Positions 9,046 through 18,675 of a stretch of 64,000 nt of DNA are shown here, piece after piece (the stretch's first letter is position 1; each line of letters begins with the position of its first letter). Both the position numbers and the translations under genes were made by a program. Source of the DNA: Hyphomicrobiales bacterium (GTDB lineage: Bacteria > Pseudomonadota > Alphaproteobacteria > Rhizobiales > Rhizobiaceae); contig UBTF01000006.1 in assembly GCA_900468285.1 (NCBI GenBank), forward strand, positions 1-64,000, written 5' to 3'. The notes below the pieces were generated by a model. It ran no database searches, had not been told where the DNA came from, and saw only the letters and a list, made by a program, of their open reading frames with translations.

Positions 9046-9061
9046 AGCAATCGCCATGCCA
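9046..9061 (-). promoter_or_regulatory. Sigma-54 (RpoN) promoter for the nrtA operon
   Basis: The minus strand reads TGGCATGGCGATTGCT, matching the -24/-12 consensus TGGCAC-N5-TTGCA/T with exactly 10 bases between the conserved GG and GC. The predicted start near 9034 places the two hexaloop hairpins and the terminator in the 5' leader. RpoN promoters for nitrate assimilation are usually activated by NtrC under nitrogen limitation. Confidence 0.8.
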
Positions 9062-9175
9062 GTTTTGAAATATGCGGATAAGTCGTTGATAGATCTAATG
9101 CGATTGTTGAAGAGCACTCACTACCGTCGCTCGATGCCTGACATGGGCTGGCTTATATTTTGCGCAGTTTTGGGG

Positions 9176-9209
9176 GCTGCACCCCTATGATGCGTAGCAT
9201 TTGTGCAGC
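9176..9209. promoter_or_regulatory. Inverted repeat with TGCAC/GTGCA arms, possible NtrC-type half-sites or nasS transcript end
   Basis: gctgcac (9176-9182) and gtgcagc (9203-9209) are exact inverse complements, with a smaller palindrome atgcgtagcat between them. The arms resemble NtrC half-sites and lie about 115-165 bp upstream of the sigma-54 promoter, a usual enhancer distance, but the arm spacing is wider than in the classical site. It also lies just after the nasS stop codon, so it could instead be an mRNA-end hairpin. No T-tract follows. Confidence 0.3.
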
Positions 9210-9218
9210 GCGTTACTG

Positions 9219-10505
9219 TCAGTTTTCTTCGGATGTGGAGGGTTGCGCATTGTCGGCGCTCACAGCGAATGCCTTGACATAGGCTTCGATTGCGGCGGGA
9301 TCGAAGGTGTGGCCATCCATGAAGCGGTCGCCTTCGCTTGCGCCTTCGATGCGCCCTTCCGTTTGCGGCGGGACGCTGTCGGGCCCCAGTGCGTTTCGGT
9401 AGATGTCGCACTGATAGGCCGATGCGGCAGCCTGCGCGCCCTCCTTTGAAAAGCGTGCCTGGCCCCAGCGGATCATCTGGCTATAAATCCACAGGGCCTG
9501 ACTTTTTCGCGGGAAATTGGCAAAATTGTCATGGAAGGTAAAATAGCGCTCGATCACGCGCTGGTTGCCCTGCGCGTCGACATTGAAGCGACCGGCAAGG
9601 ACCTGCCTTATAATATCGACCGGGGCCGCGATATATTTCGCATCCGCCAATGTTTCGGCCAGAGCAGCGTGATTGTCGGCGCGGTCGCACCACCGGGCTG
9701 CCGCATCGAGCGCCACCAGCAGGCGTGAAACGGCCTCGGGCTGGGAGCTTGCCCAGTCCGGCCTCATGCCTATGACCTTTTCAGGCGCCGATGGCCATAT
9801 GTCCTGCTTGGCGGCGACAATCCGGCCAATCCCGCGCTCGCTCGCCATCATGTTCCACGGTGCGCCGACGCAAAAACCATCGATGGCGCCAGCCGCAAGT
9901 GCATCCGAGGTCAGGGGCGGTGGCACAACGACGAGCCTGACGTCCCGATCTGGGTGAATGCCACCCGCTGCCAGCCAGTAACGGAATTCGTAATTGTGCG
10001 ACGAGAAGGGATAGGTCACGCCGAAGGTCGGCGCTGGCTCTCCACGCGCACGCATGTCATCGAGCAGAGTTTTCAGCGCCTTGGCATTGTCGAGGGCGCT
10101 TGCCGTTTCGGAAATGCCAGCAATGTCGCGCATACGTGCGAAAAGTCGGGTGGAAAGGGTAATGGCATTGCCGCCGCGACCCAGCGAAAAGGGCGTGATG
10201 GTGGGTGAGGGGTTGGATCCGAGGTCCAGCATGGAGGCCACGGGCATGGGAGAGAGCATATGCGCGATATCGAACTGGCGGAATGCCAGCCGGTCACGCA
10301 CATTGGCCCATGAAACATCCTTGACCAGATCAAGATGCAGACCTTCGCGGGCAGCAAAGCCGAATTCGGCGGCCGCAATCAGCACTGAAGCATCGACCAG
10401 CGGAATGAAACCGGCCCGCAGGGTGCGCTGGCGGTCGTTGCCGATCAAGGCAGGCCCGGTCTCGCCCTTGCCGCTTTTCGTTGCCTCGCTGGCCGTGATC
10501 GTCAT
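9219..10505 (-). CDS. nasS: NasS nitrate/nitrite sensor (cytoplasmic NrtA-like protein)
   Basis: A 428-residue relative of the NrtA nitrate-binding protein. It shares segments such as GFIPLVDASVLIAAAEFGF, HMLSPMPVASML and CVGAPWNMMASERGIGR, but has no signal peptide or twin arginine at its N terminus, so it should stay in the cytoplasm. In known NasS/NasT systems NasS holds the antiterminator NasT inactive until nitrate or nitrite binds. It is followed by the nrt operon and preceded by nasT with a 27-bp gap. Confidence 0.88.
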   Translation of the reverse strand: MTITASEATKSGKGETGPALIGNDRQRTLRAGFIPLVDASVLIAAAEFGFAAREGLHLDLVKDVSWANVRDRLAFRQFDIAHMLSPMPVASMLDLGSNPSPTITPFSLGRGGNAITLSTRLFARMRDIAGISETASALDNAKALKTLLDDMRARGEPAPTFGVTYPFSSHNYEFRYWLAAGGIHPDRDVRLVVVPPPLTSDALAAGAIDGFCVGAPWNMMASERGIGRIVAAKQDIWPSAPEKVIGMRPDWASSQPEAVSRLLVALDAAARWCDRADNHAALAETLADAKYIAAPVDIIRQVLAGRFNVDAQGNQRVIERYFTFHDNFANFPRKSQALWIYSQMIRWGQARFSKEGAQAAASAYQCDIYRNALGPDSVPPQTEGRIEGASEGDRFMDGHTFDPAAIEAYVKAFAVSADNAQPSTSEEN

Positions 10506-10532
10506 CTCACATGCTCCATTGGATCTTCACGC

Positions 10533-11120
10533 TCACATCAGCAAGCTGGCGGCCGTCACGACACTTTGCGCGATGTCGGAAAGCTTCTTCTTCTCGTTCA
10601 TGGCCGTCTGGCGCATCAGGGCAAAAGCCTCCTCCTCCGAAAGGCCACGCATTTTCATCAGAATGCCTTTGGCCCGCTCGACGACCTTGCGTTCTTCAAG
10701 CGCCGATCTGGCTTCGGCAAGCTCCCGCTGCAGGCGGCTGAAGGCGTTGAAGCGGCTGACCGCCATGTCGAGAATGGGTTTGACGCGCTCTTTCTTCAGG
10801 CCGTCAACGATATAGGCGGAAACCCCGGCCTCAACCGCCGCTTCGATGGAGGCGGTATCGGAGCGATCAACGAACATGGCGATGGGTCTGCCGACGGTGC
10901 GGGTCAATTGGAATAAATGTTCCATCATGTCACGATTTGGATTTTCTATGTCAATCACGATCACATCAGGACAGAGCGTATCGATGATTCTCGCAACGCC
11001 ATGGACCTCGTGAATAACCGTAACCCGATCATGCCCCGCCTCGCGCAATCCTTCCTCGATAATCGAGGCGCGGATGGCGTTTTCATCAATTACGAGAATT
11101 GTCAGGTCGCGGAGCGTCAT
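10533..11120 (-). CDS. nasT: NasT, ANTAR-domain transcription antiterminator
   Basis: A 195-residue protein with an N-terminal receiver-like domain (LTILVIDENAIRASIIEEG, then VIVIDIENPNRDMMEHLF) and a C-terminal ANTAR RNA-binding domain (VVERAKGILMKMRGLSEEEA and AFALMRQTAM, about residues 130-190). The start MTLRDLTILVIDE at 11118-11120 is chosen; the open frame continues upstream through A/T-rich promoter DNA. Nitrate or nitrite binding by NasS is expected to free NasT to bind the two hexaloop hairpins before nrtA and stop the leader terminator. Confidence 0.9.
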   Translation of the reverse strand: MTLRDLTILVIDENAIRASIIEEGLREAGHDRVTVIHEVHGVARIIDTLCPDVIVIDIENPNRDMMEHLFQLTRTVGRPIAMFVDRSDTASIEAAVEAGVSAYIVDGLKKERVKPILDMAVSRFNAFSRLQRELAEARSALEERKVVERAKGILMKMRGLSEEEAFALMRQTAMNEKKKLSDIAQSVVTAASLLM

Positions 11121-11202
11121 GGCTGCATAGATGCCGTAACCCTTGCATTTTTGCAATCTTTTTAATCTTGCATAAAAATCAGGCATCGGCGCTAAAATCT
11201 TT

Positions 11203-11214
11203 TGTACCAATACA
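11203..11214. promoter_or_regulatory. TGTA-N4-TACA dyad between nasT and the GntR gene
   Basis: tgtaccaataca lies in the 150-bp divergent region between nasT and the GntR/FadR-type regulator. A similar ttttgtac sequence recurs in the aspA-ansP divergent region near 13470. It could be an operator for the GntR protein, but the match is short and was found by eye. Confidence 0.2.
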
Positions 11215-11270
11215 TTTCTGGCACCTGAGCGCGGCTTGACAAGCAACCATGTTTAGAAAATGTTGACCGT

Positions 11271-11984
11271 ATGAGTGCAGGGGCGGAATGGTTATCTGAG
11301 CCAAACCCGATAAGCCGCAAAAGTGCTGCTGAATCGGTGTTTGAAGATTTGCGGTCGGCAATCGTCTCTGGACGGTTGGCCGTGGGCACACGCCTGCCTG
11401 CAGAAACGGATCTGGCTGGACGTTACGGCGTCAGCAGGCCCATCGTGCGGGAAGCCTTGCGGTCTTTGCAGACGCTGGGCATGACGCAGACGCGCACGGG
11501 CAGTGGCACATTCGTTCTGACCGACAGGCCAAGCCGGGAATTGAGCTATGGCGGATACTCCGCCCGCGATCTTATCGAGGCGCGTCCCTTCATTGAAGTG
11601 CCCGCAGCCGGATGGGCGGCGGTAAGACGATCAAGCGCTCAGCTCGAAAAGATACTGGGTCTCTGCGATGCCATGGACGAGCAGGAAGATCCCCATAAAT
11701 GGGTCAAGCTCGACTCGGAGTTTCACAGCACCATTGCCGAAGCATCGGGAAATGCGCTCTTTGCCAAGGTTGTCCTCGACGCACGCGGTTCGCTCAGCCA
11801 GCAATCCGAATTGCTGAATATCATGGCGCACCGCCGTATCGCCTCGAATGTCGAGCATCGCCTCATTGCCGAGGCGATTGCCGCAGGGTCGAGCGAGACC
11901 GCCAGAAGCGCCATGGAGGCGCATCTGGGGCAGGTCAAGCAGGTCGTCACCGCTATCATCGGTGAGGAAACAGAGCTCGGCTAA
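11271..11984 (+). CDS. GntR/FadR-family transcriptional regulator
   Basis: A 237-residue regulator. A winged-helix HTH of the GntR type lies at residues ~20-85 (LRSAIVSGRLAVGTRLPAE, then GVSRPIVREALRSL), followed by an all-helical FCD ligand domain (~95-225; the metal/ligand region includes DSEFHSTIAEASGN). Its 3' end overlaps the convergent aspA gene by 4 bp. Its position beside aspartase, amino acid permease and asparaginase genes makes it the likely local regulator of asparagine/aspartate use. That link is inferred from context only. Confidence 0.85.
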   Translation: MSAGAEWLSEPNPISRKSAAESVFEDLRSAIVSGRLAVGTRLPAETDLAGRYGVSRPIVREALRSLQTLGMTQTRTGSGTFVLTDRPSRELSYGGYSARDLIEARPFIEVPAAGWAAVRRSSAQLEKILGLCDAMDEQEDPHKWVKLDSEFHSTIAEASGNALFAKVVLDARGSLSQQSELLNIMAHRRIASNVEHRLIAEAIAAGSSETARSAMEAHLGQVKQVVTAIIGEETELG

Positions 11985-13411
11985 TGGGTGCCTTCCGCTT
12001 CAGCAAGGCGTTGCAGCGCCGGGGCATTCGCCAGCAGTTCTGGCTTTAGTGCCGCGCTCAACTGCTCGGCGCTCAAGTAACCCTTTTCCAGAACCACCTG
12101 CGCGACAGTGCGACCGGACAGGAGGGCTTCCCTCGCCACTTCCGTTGCCGCGTAATAGCCGATCAAGGGGTTGAGTGCGGTTGCCAGACCCAGGGATTCG
12201 TCAAGCCTGCGCGCCATGATCTCGACATTTGCCGTAATGCCGTCCACGCAACGTTCTGCCAGCGTCACGCAGGCTGCGCTCAGCTGCGCAATGCTGTCGC
12301 AAAGCGAGCGCACAATGACCGGTTCGAAGGCGTTGAGCTGAAGCTGTCCGCCCTCAGCCGCCATGGTAATCGTGATGTCATTGCCGATGACAGAAAACGC
12401 GACCTGATTGACCACCTCCGGAATGACCGGGTTGACCTTGCCCGGCATGATGCTGGAACCGGCCTGAACGGGCGGAAGGTTGATTTCGCCAATGCCTGCG
12501 CGCGGTCCTGAAGACAGCAGCCGCAGATCGTTGCAGGTCTTCGACAATTTGACCGCAACACGCTTCAACACGCCGGAGAGATGTACGAACGCGCCGGGGT
12601 CCTGCGTGGCTTCGATGAGGTCTGCTGCGGTGACAAGCGGGCGACCGGTCAATGCGACGAGATGTTTGCACGCAACCTCCGCATAGCCTGCCGGTGCATT
12701 CAGCCGTGTGCCGATGGCGGTTGCGCCGAGGTTGATCTCATGCAGCAAGGCGGCGGACTCGATCAGGCGCAGGCGATCCTCTCCCAGCATCACGGCAAAG
12801 GTGCGGAATTCCTGGCCAAGGGTCATTGGCACGGCGTCCTGCAACTGGGTACGGCCAACCTTGAGAATGCCGTCGAACTCGCGCGCCTTGCGTTCGAAGG
12901 CTTCCTGCAGGATCAGCATGGAGGCCGCCAGCCCGTCGATCGCCTCGATCATGGCGACATTGATCGCCGTCGGATAGGCATCATTGGTGGACTGGCTGAG
13001 ATTGACGTGATCATTCGGGTGCAGATGCACGTAATCGCCCTTGTCGTGGCCGAGGATTTCCAGCGCCCTGTTGGCAATGACCTCATTGGCGTTCATGTTC
13101 GTCGAGGTGCCGGCACCGCCCTGAATGACGTCGATGATGAACTGGTCGTGCAGAGCGCCCTCGCGAATTTCCCGGCAGGCCTGGACAATAGCACCCAGCT
13201 TTTCGCCGTCCAGCAGCCCCAGTTCGTTGTTTGCCCTCGCAGCGGCTTCCTTCACATAGGCCAGCCCACGAATGAGGTAGCCATAATGGCCGATGGGAAT
13301 GCCGGTTATCTGAAAATTCTCGGCGGCGCGCGCCGTGTGGACACCCCAATAGGCGTCAGCCGGTACCTCTTTTTCCCCCAGAAGATCGTATTCCCTGCGC
13401 GTCGTGACCAC
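11981..13411 (-). CDS. aspA: Aspartate ammonia-lyase (aspartase)
   Basis: A 476-residue fumarase/aspartase superfamily enzyme that converts L-aspartate to fumarate and ammonium. The superfamily signature GSSIMPGKVNP is at about residues 318-328, and early conserved segments include GTSTNMNANEV and NDHVNLSQSTND. The start is a GTG at 13409-13411, preceded on the minus strand by GAGGAGGAAAC; the longer frame has no plausible start. It is transcribed divergently from the permease-asparaginase operon. Confidence 0.92.
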   Translation of the reverse strand: MVTTRREYDLLGEKEVPADAYWGVHTARAAENFQITGIPIGHYGYLIRGLAYVKEAAARANNELGLLDGEKLGAIVQACREIREGALHDQFIIDVIQGGAGTSTNMNANEVIANRALEILGHDKGDYVHLHPNDHVNLSQSTNDAYPTAINVAMIEAIDGLAASMLILQEAFERKAREFDGILKVGRTQLQDAVPMTLGQEFRTFAVMLGEDRLRLIESAALLHEINLGATAIGTRLNAPAGYAEVACKHLVALTGRPLVTAADLIEATQDPGAFVHLSGVLKRVAVKLSKTCNDLRLLSSGPRAGIGEINLPPVQAGSSIMPGKVNPVIPEVVNQVAFSVIGNDITITMAAEGGQLQLNAFEPVIVRSLCDSIAQLSAACVTLAERCVDGITANVEIMARRLDESLGLATALNPLIGYYAATEVAREALLSGRTVAQVVLEKGYLSAEQLSAALKPELLANAPALQRLAEAEGTH

Positions 13412-13438
13412 TGTTTCCTCCTCAACGACAAAACATAT

Positions 13439-13465
13439 AAATCTGTAAAGCTGCTTGACAGATTT
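13439..13465. promoter_or_regulatory. Inverted repeat in the aspA-ansP divergent promoter region, possible operator
   Basis: aaatctgt (13439-13446) and acagattt (13458-13465) are exact inverse complements separated by 11 bp. The right arm overlaps ttgaca (13456-13461), which has tactat 19 bp downstream; the spacing is long for a sigma-70 promoter. The position between divergent operons suits an operator for the GntR-type regulator at 11271-11984. The rest of the 285-bp gap shows nothing I can name. Confidence 0.35.
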
Positions 13466-13696
13466 TGATTTTGTACGCCTACTATCACAGGTCGTCAACG
13501 GGTGGGAGCTAAGGGTTGACCGAAGATGACGACGTCAGTATCTGGACATCAGCTGTCTTACAGCATTACAGAAAAGCTTATTGCAGCGACGCCTGATATT
13601 TAAATTTGAAACCGATGATCGTCGGGTTGGTCCGATCGGAACAGCTGTCCGAGACAAACGGCACCCGTCGATGACAAAAGCTCTGAGGGAGGGGCG

Positions 13697-15172
13697 ATGT
13701 CAGTGAACAAGTTGGACAAGGCCAGCCACGAACGTGACGTGGAAATCCAGGAAGATCAAGGATACCACAAGGCACTGAAGCCGCGTCAGATCCAGATGAT
13801 CGCCATTGGCGGGGCAATTGGAACGGGTCTGTTTCTGGGGGCGGGCGGTCGTCTTGCCGTCGCAGGCCCTTCGCTCATTTTCGTTTATGCCCTATGCGGA
13901 TTGTTTGCGTTTCTCGTTTTGCGCGCGCTTGGCGAATTGATCATGCACCGCCCGACCTCGGGCTCCTTCGTTTCCTACGCCCGTGAATTCTACGGCGAGA
14001 AAATGGCCTTTGCTGTTGGCTGGATGTACTGGCTGAACTGGGCCATGACATCGGTCGCCGATGTGACGGCGGTCGCCATCTACATGAATTTCTTCAAGCA
14101 ATATGTGCCGTGGATGCAGGGTATCGACCAGTGGGTCTTTGCCCTTGGCGCGCTGATCATCGTGCTGGGCATGAACATGCTGTCGGTCAAGGTATTCGGA
14201 GAGCTGGAATTCTGGTTCAGCCTCATCAAGGTGGTGGCGCTTGCGATATTCCTGGTCGTTGGCGTTTATTTCGTCATCTTCGGCACGCCCATCGAAGGCC
14301 ATGTCACCGGTTTCAGCCTTATTACCGATAATGGCGGGTTCTTCCCCAATGGCATACTTCCCGCTTTCATCATCGTGCAGGGCGTCCTGTTTGCCTATGC
14401 CTCCATCGAGCTGATCGGCACGACGGCGGGTGAAACCGAAGATCCGCGCAAGGTCATTCCCGGCGCAATCCGCACCGTGGTTTTCCGCCTGCTGGTCTTT
14501 TATGTCGGCTCCGTCCTGCTCCTGACCCTTCTCCTGCCTTACACGGCATATAAGGCTGGCGAGAGCCCCTTCGTCACCTTCTTCGGCTCTATCGGCATCG
14601 AAGGCGCAGATATCATCATGAATCTGGTCGTTCTGACGGCCGTTCTGTCTTCGCTCAATGCCGGGCTTTATTCCACCGGACGCATCCTGCATTCGATGGC
14701 GGTTTCCGGCTCGGCGCCTGCGGCTCTCGCCAAGATGAACAAGGCGGGCGTTCCCTATGGCGGCATTGCGGTGACGGCTGTCGTTACCGTCATCGGCGTC
14801 ATTCTCAACGCCATCGTCCCTTCTGCCGCCTTCGAAATTGCCCTCAATGTAGCGGCGCTCGGCATCATTTGCGCGTGGGGTGCCATCGTGTTATGCCAAC
14901 TCAAGCTGTGGCACCTGGCCCGGCGGGGGGAAATGAAACGTCCGGATTTCAGAATGATTGGCGCGCCCTATACCGGGCTTCTTACGCTTGTCTTTCTCTT
15001 CGCTGTGTTGGTACTGATGGCGCTTGATTATCCGGCAGGCACATGGACCGTGGGTTCGCTCATCGTCATCGTGCCCGCTCTTGTTGCAGGGTGGTATCTG
15101 TTGCGCAATCGCATACATGAGCTGGCGAAGGCAGACACGTTAGGAAGCGCAGCCGCGCGGGGACAGAAGTGA
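13697..15172 (+). CDS. ansP: APC-family amino acid permease, probably asparagine/aspartate
   Basis: A 491-residue inner-membrane permease of the amino acid transporter (AAT) branch of the APC superfamily, with about 12 membrane spans. The family start is visible as [20 protein letters not shown], followed by [23 protein letters not shown] purine-rich stretch (gagggaggggcg) precedes the ATG. The stop overlaps the asparaginase start (GTGA), so the two are co-translated; this supports asparagine as substrate, though the AAT family also carries other amino acids. Confidence 0.82.
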   Translation: MSVNKLDKASHERDVEIQEDQGYHKALKPRQIQMIAIGGAIGTGLFLGAGGRLAVAGPSLIFVYALCGLFAFLVLRALGELIMHRPTSGSFVSYAREFYGEKMAFAVGWMYWLNWAMTSVADVTAVAIYMNFFKQYVPWMQGIDQWVFALGALIIVLGMNMLSVKVFGELEFWFSLIKVVALAIFLVVGVYFVIFGTPIEGHVTGFSLITDNGGFFPNGILPAFIIVQGVLFAYASIELIGTTAGETEDPRKVIPGAIRTVVFRLLVFYVGSVLLLTLLLPYTAYKAGESPFVTFFGSIGIEGADIIMNLVVLTAVLSSLNAGLYSTGRILHSMAVSGSAPAALAKMNKAGVPYGGIAVTAVVTVIGVILNAIVPSAAFEIALNVAALGIICAWGAIVLCQLKLWHLARRGEMKRPDFRMIGAPYTGLLTLVFLFAVLVLMALDYPAGTWTVGSLIVIVPALVAGWYLLRNRIHELAKADTLGSAAARGQK

Positions 15173-16131
15173 GCATTGTTGAATCGAAATTGCTGGTGGC
15201 TGTCATAGCCACCGGCGGCACCATTGCCAGCAAACGCGATGAGAGCGGTGCCGCAAAGCCTAGTCTTTCAGGCGAAAATCTTATTTCCGGCCTTTCCGAT
15301 GCCGATGTTGCGGTCAAGCCGGTCGAGCTGATGGCGAAGGATTCGTCCAGCCTTTCCATCAAGGACATGCAGGACATCAGCGATGCCGTGGGGCGGGAAC
15401 TTGCCGACCCGGCAGTATCAGGCGTCGTCATTCTCCATGGTACCGATGCAATGGAAGAGAGCGCTATGCTCGTGCATCTGCAGCATGGCCTGAGCAAGCC
15501 GGTCATTTTTACTGGCGCGCAATTTACCGCCGATCATCCTCAGGCCGATGGGCCAGGCAATCTGTCGGCCGCCATCGCAGCGGCGGTTGATCCATCCAAT
15601 ACGCAAAAGGGTGTCCTTCTGTGTTTTGGAGGCAGGCTGCTGCCCGTGTGGGGGCTCTACAAACGTTCTGCCGACGAGCGGGATGCCTTCGATCTTTCCG
15701 GGCAACCCGGCTGCCTGAAAAGCCCCGGCTTTTCGGCAAGCGTCAGTGATATCAGGGTCGATATCGTTGCCATCTATCCCGGCTGCGATGCGATCCATAT
15801 CGATGCGAGCCTGGCTGCGAGCGCCAAAGGCATCGTCCTTTCGGCGCTGGGTTCCGGCAATGCCAACGCACTGGTGGTGGATGCGGTCAGTCGCTGCGCC
15901 AGCCAGGGGGTTCCGGTCGTCGTTTCCAGCCGGGTTCCGGTTGGCGGGCTGGTGGCCGGTTATGGCGGCGGCGGCGGCGGTCACGATCTGGGAGAGGCGG
16001 GCGCCATCCACTGTCGCACCCTGCGGGCAGGGCAGGCCAGAATCCTTCTTGCCGCAATGATCGCGTCTTCGAAAAGCCGGGACGAGATGGTGGCTGCGTT
16101 CAACGATTTCCAAAAAGTGGCGAAACCATGA
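15169..16131 (+). CDS. ansA: L-asparaginase
   Basis: A 320-residue type I/II asparaginase that hydrolyses L-asparagine to aspartate and ammonium. Both catalytic threonine motifs are present: ATGGTIAS at residues 14-21 and HGTDAMEE at 90-97. It starts with GTG overlapping the permease stop by 4 bp. No signal peptide is seen, so it acts in the cytoplasm on asparagine imported by the adjacent permease. The product aspartate would be split by aspartase encoded divergently. Confidence 0.9.
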   Translation: MSIVESKLLVAVIATGGTIASKRDESGAAKPSLSGENLISGLSDADVAVKPVELMAKDSSSLSIKDMQDISDAVGRELADPAVSGVVILHGTDAMEESAMLVHLQHGLSKPVIFTGAQFTADHPQADGPGNLSAAIAAAVDPSNTQKGVLLCFGGRLLPVWGLYKRSADERDAFDLSGQPGCLKSPGFSASVSDIRVDIVAIYPGCDAIHIDASLAASAKGIVLSALGSGNANALVVDAVSRCASQGVPVVVSSRVPVGGLVAGYGGGGGGHDLGEAGAIHCRTLRAGQARILLAAMIASSKSRDEMVAAFNDFQKVAKP

Positions 16132-16195
16132 TTTTTTCAGGAACCTTTGTGGCCTGATGTCGTTTCACCGGCTGGGAGACCACCGGGGGCCTTTT

Positions 16196-18535
16196 ATGGC
16201 AGTAACATCGACTGCAGTCGTCCTGACTCTTATTGGACTTGCAATTTTCGGCTTTGGTTCTCAGCTCGTCATGCTGGGCGGAAGTTTTTATTACGCGTTG
16301 GCGGGCGTCGCATTTGTCGTGACGGCCGTCTTACTGTTTCAAAGAAACAAGGTGGCATTGCATTTCTATGCCGCCTTCGTTGTCGCAACTCTTCTCTGGG
16401 CCTTGTGGGAAGTCGGTTTTGACTGGTGGCAGCTGGGACCACGTGGCGGTTTCATCATTGTCGTCGGCATGTGGCTGTTGATGCCCTGGATCAGAAAGCC
16501 GCTCGGCTTTACCAGCCCGACTGGCACGTCCTATGGCGCCAATGCGGTGCCTCTTCTGACCGCTGTTCTCGTATCGGTCGGCGCTGCCGCCTTTGCGATG
16601 ACGCAGGACCCGCATGACATGGAAGGCAACCTTCCGCAGGAGATCGTGACGGCTGCGCCTTCCTATGGGAATGCGGTGCCTGATAATGAATGGCATCAGT
16701 ATGGACGCACCAATTACGGCCAGCGTTATTCGCCGCTTACGCAGATCACGGCAAACAATGTCGGCGAGCTCAAGGAAGCATGGCGCTATCAGACGGGCGA
16801 TGTGAAACTGCCCGATGATGTGGGCGAGACCACCTATCAGGTGACTCCGTTGAAAGTGGGCAATTCGCTTTACCTCTGCACACCACACAACTGGGCCATT
16901 GCCATTGACGCGGCCACCGGCAAGGAAAAGTGGAAATACGATCCCAATGCCGGTCTGAACCCGGATCGCCAGCATCAGACATGCCGCGGTGTGACCTACT
17001 ACGCTGAGCCAACGGCACAGGCCGGTTCGCCCTGCGCCACCCGCGTCTACCTGCCGACATCGGACGCGCGTCTAATTGCTCTGGATGCCGAAAACGGCCA
17101 GGTCTGCACAGGCTTTGCCGACCAGGGAACGCTGCATCTGGAAAGCGGCATGGAGCACAATCCGGCCGGATATTACTACTCCACATCCCCACCCGCCATT
17201 GCGGGCAACAAGATCATCATTGGTGGTGCCGTCAACGACAACTATTCGACACAGGAGCAATCCGGCGTTATCAGAGCGTTTGACGTCAATAGCGGCGCAT
17301 TGATCTGGAACTGGGACTCGGGCAATCCTACCCAGACCCAACCGCTTCAGCCGGGCCAGACCTATACGACGAACTCGCCCAACAGCTGGTCGGTCTTCAG
17401 CGTCGATGAAGCGCTGGGGCTCGTATACATTCCGCTTGGCAATCAGGTTCCCGACCAGCTTGGTATGGGCCGCAGCGCCAATGTCGAGAAATATTCGTCG
17501 TCCATCGTCGCGCTCGATGTAAACACCGGGCAGGATCGCTGGGTGCGCCAGACGGTGCACCACGACCTCTGGGACATGGACGTCCCGGCACAGCCAGTGT
17601 TGCTTGATATCACGAAGAAGGACGGCCAGACGGTTCCTGCGCTGGTGGGACCCACCAAGCAGGGCGACATCTACGTGCTCGACCGGCGCACTGGCGAGCC
17701 GATTCTCGCCGTGACCGAGGAGAAAGCGCCGGGCGGCGCGATCCCCGAGGATTTCAGCGCGCCGACCCAGCCGACATCGGCTCTGTCGTTCAAGCCGGAT
17801 CCGCTGCAGGAAAGCAACATGTGGGGCGTCTCCATGTTCGACCAGCTGGCCTGCCGCATCAAGTTCCACCAGCTAAACTATGAGGGCCGCTATACGCCTC
17901 CGTCGCTGAATGGAACGCTGGTCTACCCGGGCAATTTCGGGACGTTCAACTGGGGCAGCGTGGCGGTCGACCCGGAACGGCAGGTTATGTTCGGAATGCC
18001 GACCTACCTTGCCTTCACATCGCAGCTCGTGCCTCGCAGCGAGATTCCCCCGCGCGGCCAGGATGAAAAGGGCAGCGAACAGGGCCTGAATCGCAATGAT
18101 GGCGCTCCTTATGGCGTGCTGATGGGCCCGTTCCTCGGACCGCTTGGAATTCCTTGCCAGGCTCCACCATGGGGCTATGTGGCAGGCGCGGATCTCCGCA
18201 CCGGTGACGTTGCCTACAAGCACAAGAACGGCACCGTCTATGACATGACGCCGCTGCCTCTGCCCTTCAAGGTCGGCGTGCCCGGCATCGGTGGACCGAT
18301 GATTACCAAGGGTGGCGTGGCTTTCCTCGGTGCCGCCGTCGACAACTATCTGCGCGCCTATGATCTGACATCGGGCAAGCAGCTCTGGGAGGGGCGGCTT
18401 CCTGCAGGCGGACAGGCGACGCCCATGACCTATGCCACGGATGACGGCAAGCAATATGTCGTCATGGTTGCCGGTGGGCATGGATCTGTCGGAACCAAGC
18501 CGGGTGACTATGTCATCGCTTACACCTTGCCCTGA
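16196..18535 (+). CDS. gcd: Membrane-bound PQQ-dependent dehydrogenase, glucose/quinate/shikimate family
   Basis: About 779 residues. The first ~130 form four to five hydrophobic membrane spans; the rest is a periplasmic PQQ beta-propeller with tryptophan-docking type repeats (EWHQYGRTNYGQRYSPL, QDRWVRQTVHHDLWDMD, HKNGTVYDMTPLPLPF). Such enzymes oxidise glucose (or quinate/shikimate) and pass electrons to ubiquinone. The ATG at 16196 after ccgggggcc is preferred; another in-frame ATG lies at 16157. No PQQ synthesis genes are in the window. Glucose as substrate is the likeliest reading from length and sequence but is not proven. Confidence 0.85.
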   Translation: MAVTSTAVVLTLIGLAIFGFGSQLVMLGGSFYYALAGVAFVVTAVLLFQRNKVALHFYAAFVVATLLWALWEVGFDWWQLGPRGGFIIVVGMWLLMPWIRKPLGFTSPTGTSYGANAVPLLTAVLVSVGAAAFAMTQDPHDMEGNLPQEIVTAAPSYGNAVPDNEWHQYGRTNYGQRYSPLTQITANNVGELKEAWRYQTGDVKLPDDVGETTYQVTPLKVGNSLYLCTPHNWAIAIDAATGKEKWKYDPNAGLNPDRQHQTCRGVTYYAEPTAQAGSPCATRVYLPTSDARLIALDAENGQVCTGFADQGTLHLESGMEHNPAGYYYSTSPPAIAGNKIIIGGAVNDNYSTQEQSGVIRAFDVNSGALIWNWDSGNPTQTQPLQPGQTYTTNSPNSWSVFSVDEALGLVYIPLGNQVPDQLGMGRSANVEKYSSSIVALDVNTGQDRWVRQTVHHDLWDMDVPAQPVLLDITKKDGQTVPALVGPTKQGDIYVLDRRTGEPILAVTEEKAPGGAIPEDFSAPTQPTSALSFKPDPLQESNMWGVSMFDQLACRIKFHQLNYEGRYTPPSLNGTLVYPGNFGTFNWGSVAVDPERQVMFGMPTYLAFTSQLVPRSEIPPRGQDEKGSEQGLNRNDGAPYGVLMGPFLGPLGIPCQAPPWGYVAGADLRTGDVAYKHKNGTVYDMTPLPLPFKVGVPGIGGPMITKGGVAFLGAAVDNYLRAYDLTSGKQLWEGRLPAGGQATPMTYATDDGKQYVVMVAGGHGSVGTKPGDYVIAYTLP

Positions 18536-18560
18536 AACGGCAAAAACCCTCCATGATCGA

Positions 18561-18588
18561 AAGCCGGGAAGAGATTCCCGGCTTTTTT
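18561..18588 (+). terminator. Intrinsic terminator after the PQQ dehydrogenase gene
   Basis: aagccgggaa and ttcccggctt form a 10-bp stem with a 4-base loop, followed by a T-tract (tttttt). It lies 25 bp after the dehydrogenase stop and separates it from the cobalamin riboswitch transcript. Confidence 0.85.
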
Positions 18589-18675
18589 CATTGTGAAAGA
18601 AGAATTAGGCTTCTCAATTGAAATGTAATAACATAACAAAAAGCTCCGCTTGACGGCGGGTTTGGAATACGGCTA

